A stretch of DNA of 60,766 bases, from positions 1 to 60,766 of the forward strand of contig NZ_QTNQ01000020.1 in the NCBI RefSeq assembly GCF_018424695.1. Direction: 5' to 3'. Each line of letters opens with the position of its first letter. Position 1 is the stretch's first letter. Both the position numbers and the translations under genes were made by a program. This document shows, piece by piece, positions 36,039-44,163 of this stretch. Under the pieces are notes generated by a model. It saw only the letters and a program-made list of their open reading frames with translations. It was not told where the DNA came from and searched no databases. Source of the stretch: Vannielia litorea. GTDB lineage: Bacteria; Pseudomonadota; Alphaproteobacteria; Rhodobacterales; Rhodobacteraceae.

Positions 36039-37448
36039 ATGAAGACCTTTCCGATGTTCCTTGCCATGGCAGGCCGCCGCGTGGTGATCGCGGGGGGCGG
36101 AGAGCAGGCCGCGCAGAAGGCCCGGCTGATGCTGAAGACCGAGGCGAAGCTGGTGTTTCTGGCCGAGGCGCTGGAGGACGAACTGGCCGCGCTGGTAGCC
36201 TCGGGCCGGGCAGAGCACCACGCAGACGGGATGAGCGCAGACAGTTTCGCTGGCGCGGCGCTGGCCTTCATTGCCACAGGCTGCCCGGGGCGCGATGCCG
36301 CCTTCGCCGACCTCGCCCGCGCCGCCGGGGTGGTGGTCAACGTGGTCGACCAGCCCGACCTCTGCGATGCCTACACCCCCTCCATCGTCGACCGCGACCC
36401 GCTGGTGGTGGCCATCGGCACCGAGGGGGCGGCCCCGGTTCTGGCGCGGCAGGTGAAAACGCGCGTGGAAGAGATGCTGGAGCCGCGCCTTGGCGATTTC
36501 GTCTCCATGGCAGGCCGGATGCGCGAGGCCGTGGCCCGTCGCGTGCCCCGCGCCGCCCGGCGGGAATTCTGGCGCTGGGCCTTCTCCGAAGCGCCCCGCC
36601 GCCTGCACGCCGCTGGCGCCGAGCGCGACGCCGCAGCCGCGCTCAAGCAGGCAATTGCGGCAGGCGGCGCGCCCGATACCCGGTCCGAAGGGCTCATCTC
36701 CCTCGTCGGCGCAGGCCCCGGCGCCCGTGATCTGCTCACGCTGCGCGCCGTCCAGCGCCTGCAAGAGGCCGATGTGATCTTCTATGATCGGCTCGTCGAC
36801 CCCGATGTGCTCGAACTGGCCCGCCGCGATGCCGAGCGTGTCTTTGTCGGCAAGGAGGTGGGGGCCTGTGCCTGGCCGCAAGAGCGGATCGACGCGGTGA
36901 TCGTCGCTGCCGCGCGCAAGGGGCAGCGCGTGGTGCGGCTCAAGTCGGGCGATCCCGGGATCTTCGGGCGCGCCACCGAAGAGCTGGCCGCCGCCCGCGC
37001 GCATGGGATCACGGTTGAAATCGTTCCCGGCGTCACCGCCGCCTCCGCCGCCGGGGCTGCCATGGGCCGCTCGCTCACCGAGCGCGGCGAGACCGACCGG
37101 GTGGTGTTTGCCACCGGCACCTGCCGCGAGGGGGATGCCGCGCCGGACTGGGGCGCCATCTGCATTCCCGGCACCACGCTGGCGCTCTACATGGGCGTGC
37201 GCAAGGCGCGCGAGATCGAGGCGAGCTTGCTGGCCGCCGGGGTGCCGGCGGCGGCGGAGGTGGAGATCGTCTGCGCCGTCTCCACCCGCGACGAGCGGCA
37301 CTTCGCCTGTCGGCTCGACGGGCTGGCTCACGCGGTGGCGGGGCAGGGGGTGACGAACCCGGCGATCATCTTCGTCCGCCATCCGAAACCCCGCGTGGAA
37401 GCGCTCGTGGCGCCGAACCCCGCCGCGCGCTTCGCCGTGGCGGGGTGA
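36039..37448 (+). CDS. cysG: siroheme synthase (trifunctional CysG)
   Basis: CysG makes siroheme from uroporphyrinogen III by methylation, dehydrogenation and iron insertion. The 469-residue chain has an N-terminal dehydrogenase/ferrochelatase part (about 1-210; VVIAGGGEQAAQKARL) and a C-terminal SAM-dependent methyltransferase (about 220-469; SLVGAGPGARDLLTLRA, VRLKSGDPGIFGR, PGVTAASAAGA). A GAGAAGAG lies just before the ATG. As the last gene of the cluster it supplies the NirB prosthetic group. Confidence 0.94.
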   Translation: MKTFPMFLAMAGRRVVIAGGGEQAAQKARLMLKTEAKLVFLAEALEDELAALVASGRAEHHADGMSADSFAGAALAFIATGCPGRDAAFADLARAAGVVVNVVDQPDLCDAYTPSIVDRDPLVVAIGTEGAAPVLARQVKTRVEEMLEPRLGDFVSMAGRMREAVARRVPRAARREFWRWAFSEAPRRLHAAGAERDAAAALKQAIAAGGAPDTRSEGLISLVGAGPGARDLLTLRAVQRLQEADVIFYDRLVDPDVLELARRDAERVFVGKEVGACAWPQERIDAVIVAAARKGQRVVRLKSGDPGIFGRATEELAAARAHGITVEIVPGVTAASAAGAAMGRSLTERGETDRVVFATGTCREGDAAPDWGAICIPGTTLALYMGVRKAREIEASLLAAGVPAAAEVEIVCAVSTRDERHFACRLDGLAHAVAGQGVTNPAIIFVRHPKPRVEALVAPNPAARFAVAG

Positions 37449-37488
37449 CCGGCTCGACAGGCCGGAAGTTTCGCGCAAGGCTGCCGGC

Positions 37489-38304
37489 ATGAGTGCAACA
37501 GACAGCCTTGCGCAGGCCGCAACCGCCCTGCTTGGCGCCACGGCCAGACGCATCACGCCGCTCCATGGCGGCGATCTGAGCGATGTGCTTCTGCTGCAGC
37601 TCTCGGATGGGCAGGCGGTGGTGGCCAAATCCGGCACGGCACCCGAGGCGGAGGCGCGGATGCTGCGGGCGCTGGCCGAGGCGGGTGCGCCGGTGCCGCA
37701 GGTGCTCGCGGTGTCCGGCGCGGTGCTGGTGTTGAGCCATGTCGAAAACGACGGCGGGCCGGATGAGGAGGGCTGGGCCGACCTGGGCACTGCCCTGCGG
37801 CGGCTCCATGCCACGCAGGCCCCGCAAAACGGTTGGCCCGAGCCTTTCGCCTTCGCCAACCTTCCCATCGCCAACAGCCCGGCCGCAACATGGCCCGCCT
37901 TTTGGGCCGAGCGCCGCCTGTTGCCCGAGGTGCCCCACCTGCCGCCTGCCCTGGCCCGCCGCATCGAGGCGCTCGCCGCCACCCTGCCGGAGCATCTGCC
38001 ACGCAACTCCACCGCCCTGCTGCATGGCGATCTCTGGTCCGGCAACCTGCTGGCGCGGCGGGGCCGGCTTGCCGCGCTGATCGACCCGGCCTGCTACCAC
38101 GGCGACGGCGAGGTGGACCTCGCCATGCTCCACCTCTTCGGCAGCCCGGGCCCCGCCTTTGCCGAAAGCTACGGACCGCTGCCGCCCGGCGCCGAGACCC
38201 GTCGCGCCATCTACCAGCTCTGGCCCGCCATCGTGCACGCCCGGCTCTTCGGCGCGGGCTATCACGGGATGATCGACGCGCTCCTCTCCCGCACCGGCCA
38301 TTGA
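37489..38304 (+). CDS. fructosamine/ketosamine kinase family protein
   Basis: A 271-residue kinase-like protein of the fructosamine-3-kinase family, which phosphorylates glycated amines and starts their repair. The key loop LLHGDLWSGNLLARRG (near 181-196) and the IDPACYHGDGEVDLAML segment (about 201-217) are intact. It lies 40 nt after cysG on the same strand, so it could be co-transcribed with the nitrate operon, but function suggests an independent protein-repair or sugar role linked to the carbohydrate genes downstream. Confidence 0.87.
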   Translation: MSATDSLAQAATALLGATARRITPLHGGDLSDVLLLQLSDGQAVVAKSGTAPEAEARMLRALAEAGAPVPQVLAVSGAVLVLSHVENDGGPDEEGWADLGTALRRLHATQAPQNGWPEPFAFANLPIANSPAATWPAFWAERRLLPEVPHLPPALARRIEALAATLPEHLPRNSTALLHGDLWSGNLLARRGRLAALIDPACYHGDGEVDLAMLHLFGSPGPAFAESYGPLPPGAETRRAIYQLWPAIVHARLFGAGYHGMIDALLSRTGH

Positions 38305-38324
38305 TGGCCATTTGCACAGCAAAG

Positions 38325-38410
38325 AGGCATCTGCCCCTATTGAGATCAAATCCAACCCCTCCGCGCCTTGAAAGCGCTTTGGCTTTGATGTTTTACCTGA
38401 AGAGATGCCT
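38325..38410. promoter_or_regulatory. AGATGCCT motifs upstream of the phosphorylase gene
   Basis: The octamer AGATGCCT occurs inverted at 38325-38332 and direct at 38403-38410. The direct copy, extended to AAGAGATGCCT (38400-38410), also occurs at 44010-44020 upstream of the glucosylglycerate phosphatase/synthase genes. It may be a shared operator; no known regulator is matched. Confidence 0.35.
38368..38382. promoter_or_regulatory. LacI-family operator-like palindrome
   Basis: TTGAAAGCGCTTTGG is centred on the GAAAGCGCTTT palindrome, close to the general LacI/AglR-type operator (TGAAAGCGCTTTCA). It lies 47 nt before the chosen start of the sugar phosphorylase gene, a place expected for sugar-responsive repression. 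No LacI gene is in the window. Confidence 0.5.
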
Positions 38411-38428
38411 CCAGCACGGACCCGCCCG

Positions 38429-40174
38429 ATGAACAAACCTACGCCCTCGGTCAAATCCAGAACCGCCACGCTGCTGGAACAGATCTACCCCGAACACGAT
38501 TGCCACGCCCTCGCCGCGCAGGTGCAAGAGGCCTTCTGGCCCGAAGGCGCGCATGTGCGTTCGCGGGCGCGGACGGCTGGCAACAACCTGTGGAGCGAGG
38601 CGGATACGCTCGTCATCACCTATGCCAACAGCCTTGTGGACGGGCACCACAAGCCGCTCGACCTGCTGCGTGACTTTCTCACCCATTATCTCCAAGGGGT
38701 GATCTCGGGCGTGCACATCCTGCCCTTCTTCCCCTTCACCTCCGACGATGGCTTTGCCGTGGTCGATTACCGCGCGGTGAACCCGCAGGTCGGCGACTGG
38801 CCCGACATCCGGCGAATTGCCGAAGAGTTCAAGCTCATGTCGGACCTGGTGCTGAACCACGTGTCGAGCTTCTCGAAATGGTTTCACGACTATCTCCAGG
38901 GCCATGAACCTTACGACAAGTTCTTCTTCGAGGCCTCGCCGGACGACGACATCAGCCAGGTCGTGCGCCCCCGAACCTCCTCGCTGCTGCGCGAGGTGCA
39001 AACGCCCTCTGGGCCCAAGCACGTGTGGTGCACCTTCTCGCACGATCAGGTGGATCTGAACTTCGCCAACCCCGAGGTGCTGCTGGAATTTCTGCGCATC
39101 ATCCGGCTGCACATCGACAATGGCGTGCGGGTGATCCGCCTCGATGCGGTGGCCTTCCTCTGGAAGGAGATCGGCACCAACTGCATCCACCTGCCGCAAA
39201 CCCACGCCATCGTGCGGCTGATGCGCCTGCTGTTCGATTATGCCGTCGAGCCGGTGATCCTGCTGACCGAAACCAATGTGCCCAATGCCGAAAACCTCAG
39301 CTACTTCGGGAACCGCAACGAGGCCCATGCGATCTACAATTTCTCGCTGCCGCCACTGGTGCTGCACGCGCTGCTGACCGGCTCCAGCCGGGCGCTCAAC
39401 CAGTGGCTCATGGCCATGCCACCCGCCCAGCTCGGCTGTGCCTACCTCAACTTCACCGCCTCACATGACGGTATCGGGATGCGCCCCGCCGAGGGGCTGC
39501 TTTCGGAGGAGGACATCCAGAAGGTGATCGGCGCCGTGAAGGCAAACGGCGGCCTCGTCTCCATGCGATCGCTGCCGGGCGGGGGCGAGAAGCCCTATGA
39601 GCTGAACATCACCTATTTCGAGGCGCTGAAGGGCACGGTCGACGGCCCCGACGCGCACCAGATCGCGCGCTTCCTGTGCAGCCAGACCATCGTGCTTTCG
39701 CTCGAGGGTATTCCGGCCTTCTACATCCATTCCCTGCTGGCCACGCCGAACGACCATGACGGCGTGGAGAAAACCGGCGTGAACCGCGCGATCAACCGGC
39801 ACCGCTGGGATTATCCTTCGCTGCGCAAACTGCTGGACGATCCGGAGACGATCCACGCGCAGGTTCTCGCGCGCCTCAAGCGCCGCATCGCCATCCGCAC
39901 CCGGCAGCCCGCCTTCCACCCCAATGCCACCCAGTTCACCCTGCAACTGGGCGAGGGGATCTTCGGGGTCTGGCGGCAAAGCCTGGACCGCTCCCAGTCA
40001 ATCTTCGCGCTGCACAACCTGACGGGCGAAACGATTGCCCTGCCGGTCTTCTCGATCAACCTGATCGGCGGGGAAAACTGGGTCGATCTGCTCTCTGATG
40101 AACCGGTGGACGCCGCGCGCGGCGAGATCGAGCTGGCGCCCTACCAGTGCCGGTGGATCTCCAACCGGCACTGA
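38429..40174 (+). CDS. GH13_18 sugar phosphorylase, probable glucosylglycerate phosphorylase
   Basis: A 581-residue alpha-glucan-family phosphorylase of the sucrose phosphorylase subgroup. The catalytic pieces are RLDAVAFLWKEIG (nucleophile Asp), LLTETNVPNAENLSYFG (acid/base Glu) and SHDGIGMRP. Sucrose phosphorylases proper are about 490-510 residues; this length and the ETNVPNAEN segment fit the glucosylglycerate/glucosylglycerol-type branch better. The gene lies near gpgS and gpgP, making reversible phosphorolysis of glucosylglycerate the likeliest role. The start is placed at the second ATG (after ACGGA); an ATG 24 nt upstream lies inside a repeated motif. Confidence 0.78.
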   Translation: MNKPTPSVKSRTATLLEQIYPEHDCHALAAQVQEAFWPEGAHVRSRARTAGNNLWSEADTLVITYANSLVDGHHKPLDLLRDFLTHYLQGVISGVHILPFFPFTSDDGFAVVDYRAVNPQVGDWPDIRRIAEEFKLMSDLVLNHVSSFSKWFHDYLQGHEPYDKFFFEASPDDDISQVVRPRTSSLLREVQTPSGPKHVWCTFSHDQVDLNFANPEVLLEFLRIIRLHIDNGVRVIRLDAVAFLWKEIGTNCIHLPQTHAIVRLMRLLFDYAVEPVILLTETNVPNAENLSYFGNRNEAHAIYNFSLPPLVLHALLTGSSRALNQWLMAMPPAQLGCAYLNFTASHDGIGMRPAEGLLSEEDIQKVIGAVKANGGLVSMRSLPGGGEKPYELNITYFEALKGTVDGPDAHQIARFLCSQTIVLSLEGIPAFYIHSLLATPNDHDGVEKTGVNRAINRHRWDYPSLRKLLDDPETIHAQVLARLKRRIAIRTRQPAFHPNATQFTLQLGEGIFGVWRQSLDRSQSIFALHNLTGETIALPVFSINLIGGENWVDLLSDEPVDAARGEIELAPYQCRWISNRH

Positions 40175-40176
40175 AC

Positions 40177-40203
40177 AGGCTGCGCCAGCCCGAGGTGCGG
40201 CCT
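40177..40203. terminator. hairpin between convergent genes
   Basis: AGGCTGCGCC (40177-40186) can pair with GGTGCGGCCT (40194-40203) over 10 bp with two G-U pairs, with a 7-nt loop. It sits between the phosphorylase and azoR stop codons and overlaps the latter. No T-run is present. Confidence 0.4.
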
Positions 40204-40811
40204 CAGGCGGCCAGCGCCTGAACCTGCGTGTCGATGAGGCCCCGAGCCTCGGCGATGGAGGCCTCGCGCGGCTCGGGGCCCATCGCCAGGTTTTCGGCGC
40301 GGATCACGGTGATGTCGGTGATCCCGATGAAACCGAGGAGGGTGCGCAGATGCGGCTCCTGGGCGTCGAACGCCGTGCCGGGCCCTTCGCTGTACTGCCC
40401 GCCGCGGGTGATGAGCGCGATGGCGCGCTTGCCCTTCAGCAGGCCTTCGGGGCCGGCCTCGGTGTAGCGGAAGGTTTCACCGGCGCGCAGCACGTGGTCG
40501 AACCAGGCCTTGAGGGTGGAGGGGATGCCGAAATTGTACATCGGTGCGCCGATCACCAGTGTGTCGGCGGCCTTGAGTTCGTCGATCAGCGCCTCGGTGC
40601 GGGCGCGCACGGCCTTCTGCTCGGCGCTGGCGGGCTCTGGCACGGCATTGTCGGCTACGAAATGCGGCAGCGGCGCGGCGCCGATGTCGCGGTGGATCAC
40701 CTCCGCATCGGGCTCGGCGCGGGTCAGCACGTCGAGCGTGCTCTGGACCAGTTGGCGTGAAACCGAAGCGTCGCCGAGGGCGCTGCTGTTGAGTGCGAGA
40801 ATGGTTGTCAT
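40203..40811 (-). CDS. azoR: FMN-dependent NADH-azoreductase
   Basis: A 202-residue flavodoxin-like quinone/azo reductase. It has the N-terminal LALNSSALGDASVSR FMN-phosphate loop, MYNFGIPSTLKAWFDHVLRAG (near 93-113, read in two pieces) and the LITRGGQYSEG loop. The start at 40811 (MTTILAL) is preceded by GAAAGG; an ATG 15 nt upstream is possible. It is divergent from a LysR gene, a usual arrangement for redox-stress-controlled quinone reductases. Confidence 0.92.
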   Translation of the reverse strand: MTTILALNSSALGDASVSRQLVQSTLDVLTRAEPDAEVIHRDIGAAPLPHFVADNAVPEPASAEQKAVRARTEALIDELKAADTLVIGAPMYNFGIPSTLKAWFDHVLRAGETFRYTEAGPEGLLKGKRAIALITRGGQYSEGPGTAFDAQEPHLRTLLGFIGITDITVIRAENLAMGPEPREASIAEARGLIDTQVQALAA

Positions 40812-40854
40812 GGTGGGGCCTTTCATCTGGAAATCTCTCGTCGGCCCCTATCTA

Positions 40855-40908
40855 TTGTTGCAGCCCGTGCGCCGGAATGACCATAAGCTGCACAACTTTG
40901 TTGCATCC
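40855..40908. promoter_or_regulatory. candidate LysR binding region between azoR and the regulator gene
   Basis: TTGTTGCA(G/T)CC occurs twice, at 40855-40865 and 40898-40908, 43 nt apart (about four helical turns). The second copy belongs to the palindrome CAACTTTGTTG (40893-40903). The placement in the divergent promoter suits autoregulation by the adjacent LysR-type protein. Confidence 0.4.
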
Positions 40909-40921
40909 AAGGGAACGCGAT

Positions 40922-41830
40922 ATGGACGACCCGGAAGACCTGCGCGCCTTTGTCGAAGTTGTGCACAGCGGCGGGTTCAGCCGCGCGGCCGGACTGCTGG
41001 GCGTGTCGAAATCCATGGTAAGCCGGCGGGTCTCGCACCTCGAGGACGGCCTCGGCACACGCCTGCTCGACCGCAATACGCGCGGCGTGCGGCCGACGGC
41101 GGCGGGAGAGGAGCTGCTGGTGCGGGCCGAGCGCATCCTGGCAGAATACGAGGAGGCGCGCGAGGCGGTCTCGGCGCGCGGAGGCCGGGTGATCGGCACC
41201 CTGCGGGTGACGGCGCCGATCTCGCTCGGGGTGTTGCACGTGGTGCCGGTGCTCGGGCGGCTCGCGGCGGAAAATCCGGGCCTGCATGTCGACGTGGATT
41301 TCTCGGATGGCGTCGAAGACCTGATCCAGGGGCGTTACGATGCCGCCATCCGCGCCGGTACGCCGCGCGATTCCAGCCTCGTCATCCGCCGCCTTGCCAG
41401 CGCCCGCGGGCTTCTGGTGGGCAGCCGTGCCTATCTGGACGGGGCGGGCTGGCCGAGGGAACCCCGCGACCTTGCGCAGCACGAATGCCTGATCTACGGC
41501 AACGCCCCTTCCAGTGACTGGCGGTTCATGGCGGGCGACGATCTGGTTCTGGTGCGCCCGCGCGGGCGGATCGTCACCAACAACGGCGAGGCGCAGCTGC
41601 AATGGGCGATAGACGGGCTGGGGCTTGCCTTGCTGCCCGACTTCATAGCCCGCAAGGCAGTGCGCGATGGGGTGCTGGAGCACCTGTTGCCGGAGTATCC
41701 GACGCCCGAGTTCCCCATCAGCGTGATCCGCCCGCCCGGGGCCTTTGTTCCGGCCAAGGTGAGGGTTCTGATTGACGCTCTGGTCGAGGCCTTCAGCGCC
41801 TGCCCGGATATCGGCACCGAGCCGGTCTAG
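40922..41830 (+). CDS. LysR-family transcriptional regulator
   Basis: A 302-residue regulator with an N-terminal winged helix (about 1-60; FVEVVHSGGFSRAAGLLGVSKSMVSRRVSHLE, read in pieces) and a LysR substrate-binding domain. It groups by eye with the short DNA-binding, AaeR/YafC-like branch. The start ATG at 40922 fits the conserved MDDPEDLRAF beginning. It is divergent from azoR and likely controls it. Its last 4 nt overlap tail-to-tail with the glucosylglycerate synthase gene. Confidence 0.92.
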   Translation: MDDPEDLRAFVEVVHSGGFSRAAGLLGVSKSMVSRRVSHLEDGLGTRLLDRNTRGVRPTAAGEELLVRAERILAEYEEAREAVSARGGRVIGTLRVTAPISLGVLHVVPVLGRLAAENPGLHVDVDFSDGVEDLIQGRYDAAIRAGTPRDSSLVIRRLASARGLLVGSRAYLDGAGWPREPRDLAQHECLIYGNAPSSDWRFMAGDDLVLVRPRGRIVTNNGEAQLQWAIDGLGLALLPDFIARKAVRDGVLEHLLPEYPTPEFPISVIRPPGAFVPAKVRVLIDALVEAFSACPDIGTEPV

Positions 41831-43050
41831 GCGGCGAACTCCTCGTTATCGGCCCGGATCGCCGCCGACATGTCGCGCATCAGGTCGGGGTCGGCCGAAT
41901 GGACCCGGCTCCAGTTGGGGATGAAGGGTGTTTCCATCGGATTTTCGAGGAAGACCTGGCCCGCCTCGACGATGTTGGAGGCAAAGAGCTCCACTGTTGT
42001 CTCTTCGCGGTGCCGGTCCACATAGAGGCCGTTCATCGCGGCGTCATGGGCGTAGATCTCGATCATGTCGAGCGCGATCCGGTAATAGGTGGCCTTCAGC
42101 GAGCGGAAGACGTTGGGCGTGAACACCGTGCCATCCGTCGCCAGCTTCCGATAGAGCGCCTTGCAGATGTCGATGGACATGCGATTCAGGCCGGTGGTCT
42201 TGTCATCCTCGCTCACCGTCTGGTGCTTGTGGTCGTAACGGTCTGATATCTCAGCCTGACACACCGCCTTGGGGCTGAGGTTGCGCCAGGCCTCCGAGAG
42301 CACGCCGATCTCCAGGCCCCAGTCGGAGGGGATGCGCATGTCGGGCAGGATGCTGGTGCGCATGGCGAACTCCCCGGCCAGCGGGTAGCGGAAGCCGCGC
42401 AGGTAATCGAGGTAGTCGTGGTCGCCCAGCACCTTCTTCAGCGCCAGGAGAAGCGGGCTGACCAGCAGGCGTGAGACCCGGCCGTTAAGCTTTCCGTCAG
42501 CAATCCGCGGATAGTATCCCTTGCAGAGCTGGTAGGGAAAATTCGGGTTGGCCACGGGGTAGACGAGGCGGGCCAGCATATCGGTGTCATAGGTGAGAAT
42601 GTCGCAATCGTGCAGGGCGACCACGGCGCTATCGGCCTGGGCCAGCGCGTAGCCCATGCAGAACCAGACATTCCGGCCCTTTCCCGGCTCCTGCGGCGAA
42701 AGGTTGAGCCCTTTCAGCCGCGCGTCGATGGCCTGAAGCCGCGGGCCGTCGTTCCAGAGCACCATGTGCTCTTGCGGAAGCCGCGAGAAGAACTTCTTGG
42801 CGTCGCGATACTGGCTTTCATTGGCCCGGTCGAGGCCGATGATGATCCGGCTGATGAAGCGCACCTTGGAGAGCTCGTCGAGAATGGCCGGCAGGGCCTC
42901 GCCCTCAAGCTCCGAGTAGAGCGAGGGCAGCACCAGAACGATCTTTCGGGTGGCGGTGATGGTTTCGAGTTCGCGGGCCATGGCCGCCGGATCGAGCGTG
43001 CGCAGGTTGTGCAATGTGGCGACGCTTCCGCTCTGATGAAAATCGGCCAA
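41827..43050 (-). CDS. gpgS: glucosyl-3-phosphoglycerate synthase (GT81)
   Basis: GpgS transfers glucose from an NDP-glucose to 3-phosphoglycerate, the first step of glucosylglycerate synthesis. I choose a TTG start at 43050, 8 nt after AAGGGAG, giving 407 residues beginning (M)ADFHQSGSVATLHNL; the ATG further upstream overlaps the previous gene by 35 nt and adds unrelated residues. GT-A features include LVLPSLYSELEG, the DxD-like ALHDCDILTYD and RGFRYPLAGEFAM, followed by DWGLEIGVLSE. The gene comes right after the phosphatase gene in the same direction. An alternative is mannosyl-3-phosphoglycerate synthase, but the sequence and the phosphorylase nearby favour glucose. Confidence 0.85.
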   Translation of the reverse strand: MADFHQSGSVATLHNLRTLDPAAMARELETITATRKIVLVLPSLYSELEGEALPAILDELSKVRFISRIIIGLDRANESQYRDAKKFFSRLPQEHMVLWNDGPRLQAIDARLKGLNLSPQEPGKGRNVWFCMGYALAQADSAVVALHDCDILTYDTDMLARLVYPVANPNFPYQLCKGYYPRIADGKLNGRVSRLLVSPLLLALKKVLGDHDYLDYLRGFRYPLAGEFAMRTSILPDMRIPSDWGLEIGVLSEAWRNLSPKAVCQAEISDRYDHKHQTVSEDDKTTGLNRMSIDICKALYRKLATDGTVFTPNVFRSLKATYYRIALDMIEIYAHDAAMNGLYVDRHREETTVELFASNIVEAGQVFLENPMETPFIPNWSRVHSADPDLMRDMSAAIRADNEEFAA

Positions 43051-43090
43051 TGCTCGGGCTCCCTTGGTGTTGTTCCGGTCTGTCTGGCGC

Positions 43091-43903
43091 TCAGTCCCGC
43101 AGCTTTGCGGGGGCCAATGTGTCAATCATGTCGAGCACCGCTTCGTTCCATCCCTCCGGCCCGGGCCTCGTGCTGCGACGGATCCGGCCGGTGGATTCAC
43201 CCGCCAGTGTATCAATTTGCGCGCCCTGTGGATTGGCAATGATGATGCCGGTATCGGCGGCCTCGAGCATGCCGATATCGTTGGGCGCGTCACCCAGGGC
43301 CATGACGTGGGCGCCGGGCGCGATCCTGTCGGCAACCTCGCGCACCCGATCCGCCTTGTCGGCGCCGAAGGACAGGGTCAGAAACCGCCCACCCTGCCGA
43401 GCCGTCACACCGCCCTCCGCCAGAGCTTCGATGAAGGCCGCCCGTGTTGCCGCGTCACCGCGCCAGAGGCCCGGCTCGGAAAACGCCCGGCGCGCGGCCA
43501 ATGCGGCTTGTGCGCGGGGCAGCCCGGTTTCGCGCGCCACGCCCTCCGGCCCCCAGTCCGTGAACCCTTCGAAGGGGGCGCGCAGCGCGGGCGGCAGAGC
43601 ATTCAACACGGCCATGAGGGCGGGGTGACGGGCCTCTGCCTGCGCGTCTTCTCCGGCCCAAATCACGCCCGCGCCATTCTCCACGATGAGCGCGGGGACA
43701 CGTAGGGGTAGATCTTGTGCAAGCCCTTGCATCTCATGCGAAGTTTTGCTGCTGGCGAGCACCAGTGGCAAATTTTTTTTGCCCAGACACTCCAAGGCGC
43801 TCTGCGCTGCAGAAAACGCATAGGTCTGATGGTCGAGCAGGGTTCCATCAAGATCGGAAAAGACGATCAAGTTGGGCTGCAAGGTATCGGATTCTTTGAA
43901 CAT
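43091..43903 (-). CDS. gpgP: glucosyl/mannosyl-3-phosphoglycerate phosphatase (HAD-IIB)
   Basis: It removes the phosphate from glucosyl-3-phosphoglycerate, completing glucosylglycerate synthesis. The start at 43903 (MFKESDTLQPNLIVFSDLDGTLLD, read in two pieces) aligns well with the E. coli YedP/MpgP start and gives 270 residues, the usual length. In-frame starts at 43930 (ATG) and 43951 (GTG) are alternatives; none has a strong ribosome site. HAD motifs are FSDLDGTLLD, LASSKTSHEM, a lysine region and GDAPNDIGML. It is upstream of gpgS in one operon. Confidence 0.85.
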   Translation of the reverse strand: MFKESDTLQPNLIVFSDLDGTLLDHQTYAFSAAQSALECLGKKNLPLVLASSKTSHEMQGLAQDLPLRVPALIVENGAGVIWAGEDAQAEARHPALMAVLNALPPALRAPFEGFTDWGPEGVARETGLPRAQAALAARRAFSEPGLWRGDAATRAAFIEALAEGGVTARQGGRFLTLSFGADKADRVREVADRIAPGAHVMALGDAPNDIGMLEAADTGIIIANPQGAQIDTLAGESTGRIRRSTRPGPEGWNEAVLDMIDTLAPAKLRD

Positions 43904-43995
43904 CTGGCGTGAGACTAGCGGCTTCTCCATCGCTTGACCACAGCGACTCACCGCTTTTGCCTGGCCCGTCCACTGCGATCGCGGCGCCGTATTAC

Positions 43996-44020
43996 GCTGC
44001 AGTGCAGCAAAGAGATGCCT
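43996..44020. promoter_or_regulatory. palindrome and AGATGCCT motif upstream of gpgP
   Basis: GCTGCAGTGCAGC (43996-44008) is a perfect palindrome around a central G, followed at once by AAGAGATGCCT (44010-44020), the 11-mer also found before the phosphorylase gene. It lies about 95-115 nt upstream of the gpgP start. Candidate operator for the glucosylglycerate genes; unproven. Confidence 0.35.
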
Positions 44021-44054
44021 TTGGGAAACCTGCGCAAAGGCTTAGGATCGCCTC

Positions 44055-44080
44055 GTTTCTCTGCGTTCACAGAGAGAAAC
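44055..44080 (+). repeat. imperfect hairpin in the 43904-44163 intergenic region
   Basis: GTTTCTCTG (44055-44063) pairs with CAGAGAGAAAC (44070-44080) with a 2-nt bulge and a 6-nt loop. It lies upstream of the small membrane protein gene. A second palindrome, TGCAAAGTTTTGCA (44125-44138), follows. Either could be an operator or leader element. Confidence 0.35.
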
Positions 44081-44163
44081 CAGCGCGGCGTCCAGCCGTC
44101 CGTAACAGAGTGTTAGTGAGACCCATGCAAAGTTTTGCAACCTAAGTCGACCCGGAGTTCGAA

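Noticed and set aside
35727..38045. A 772-codon open frame on the minus strand opposite cysG and the fructosamine kinase gene.
   Set aside because: It is antisense to genes with clear motifs. Long antisense frames are common in GC-rich DNA and this one is Arg/Gly/Ala-rich with no family match.
38429..40174. Sucrose phosphorylase as a firm call.
   Set aside because: The chain is longer than typical sucrose phosphorylases, and gpgS/gpgP nearby favour glucosylglycerate as substrate.
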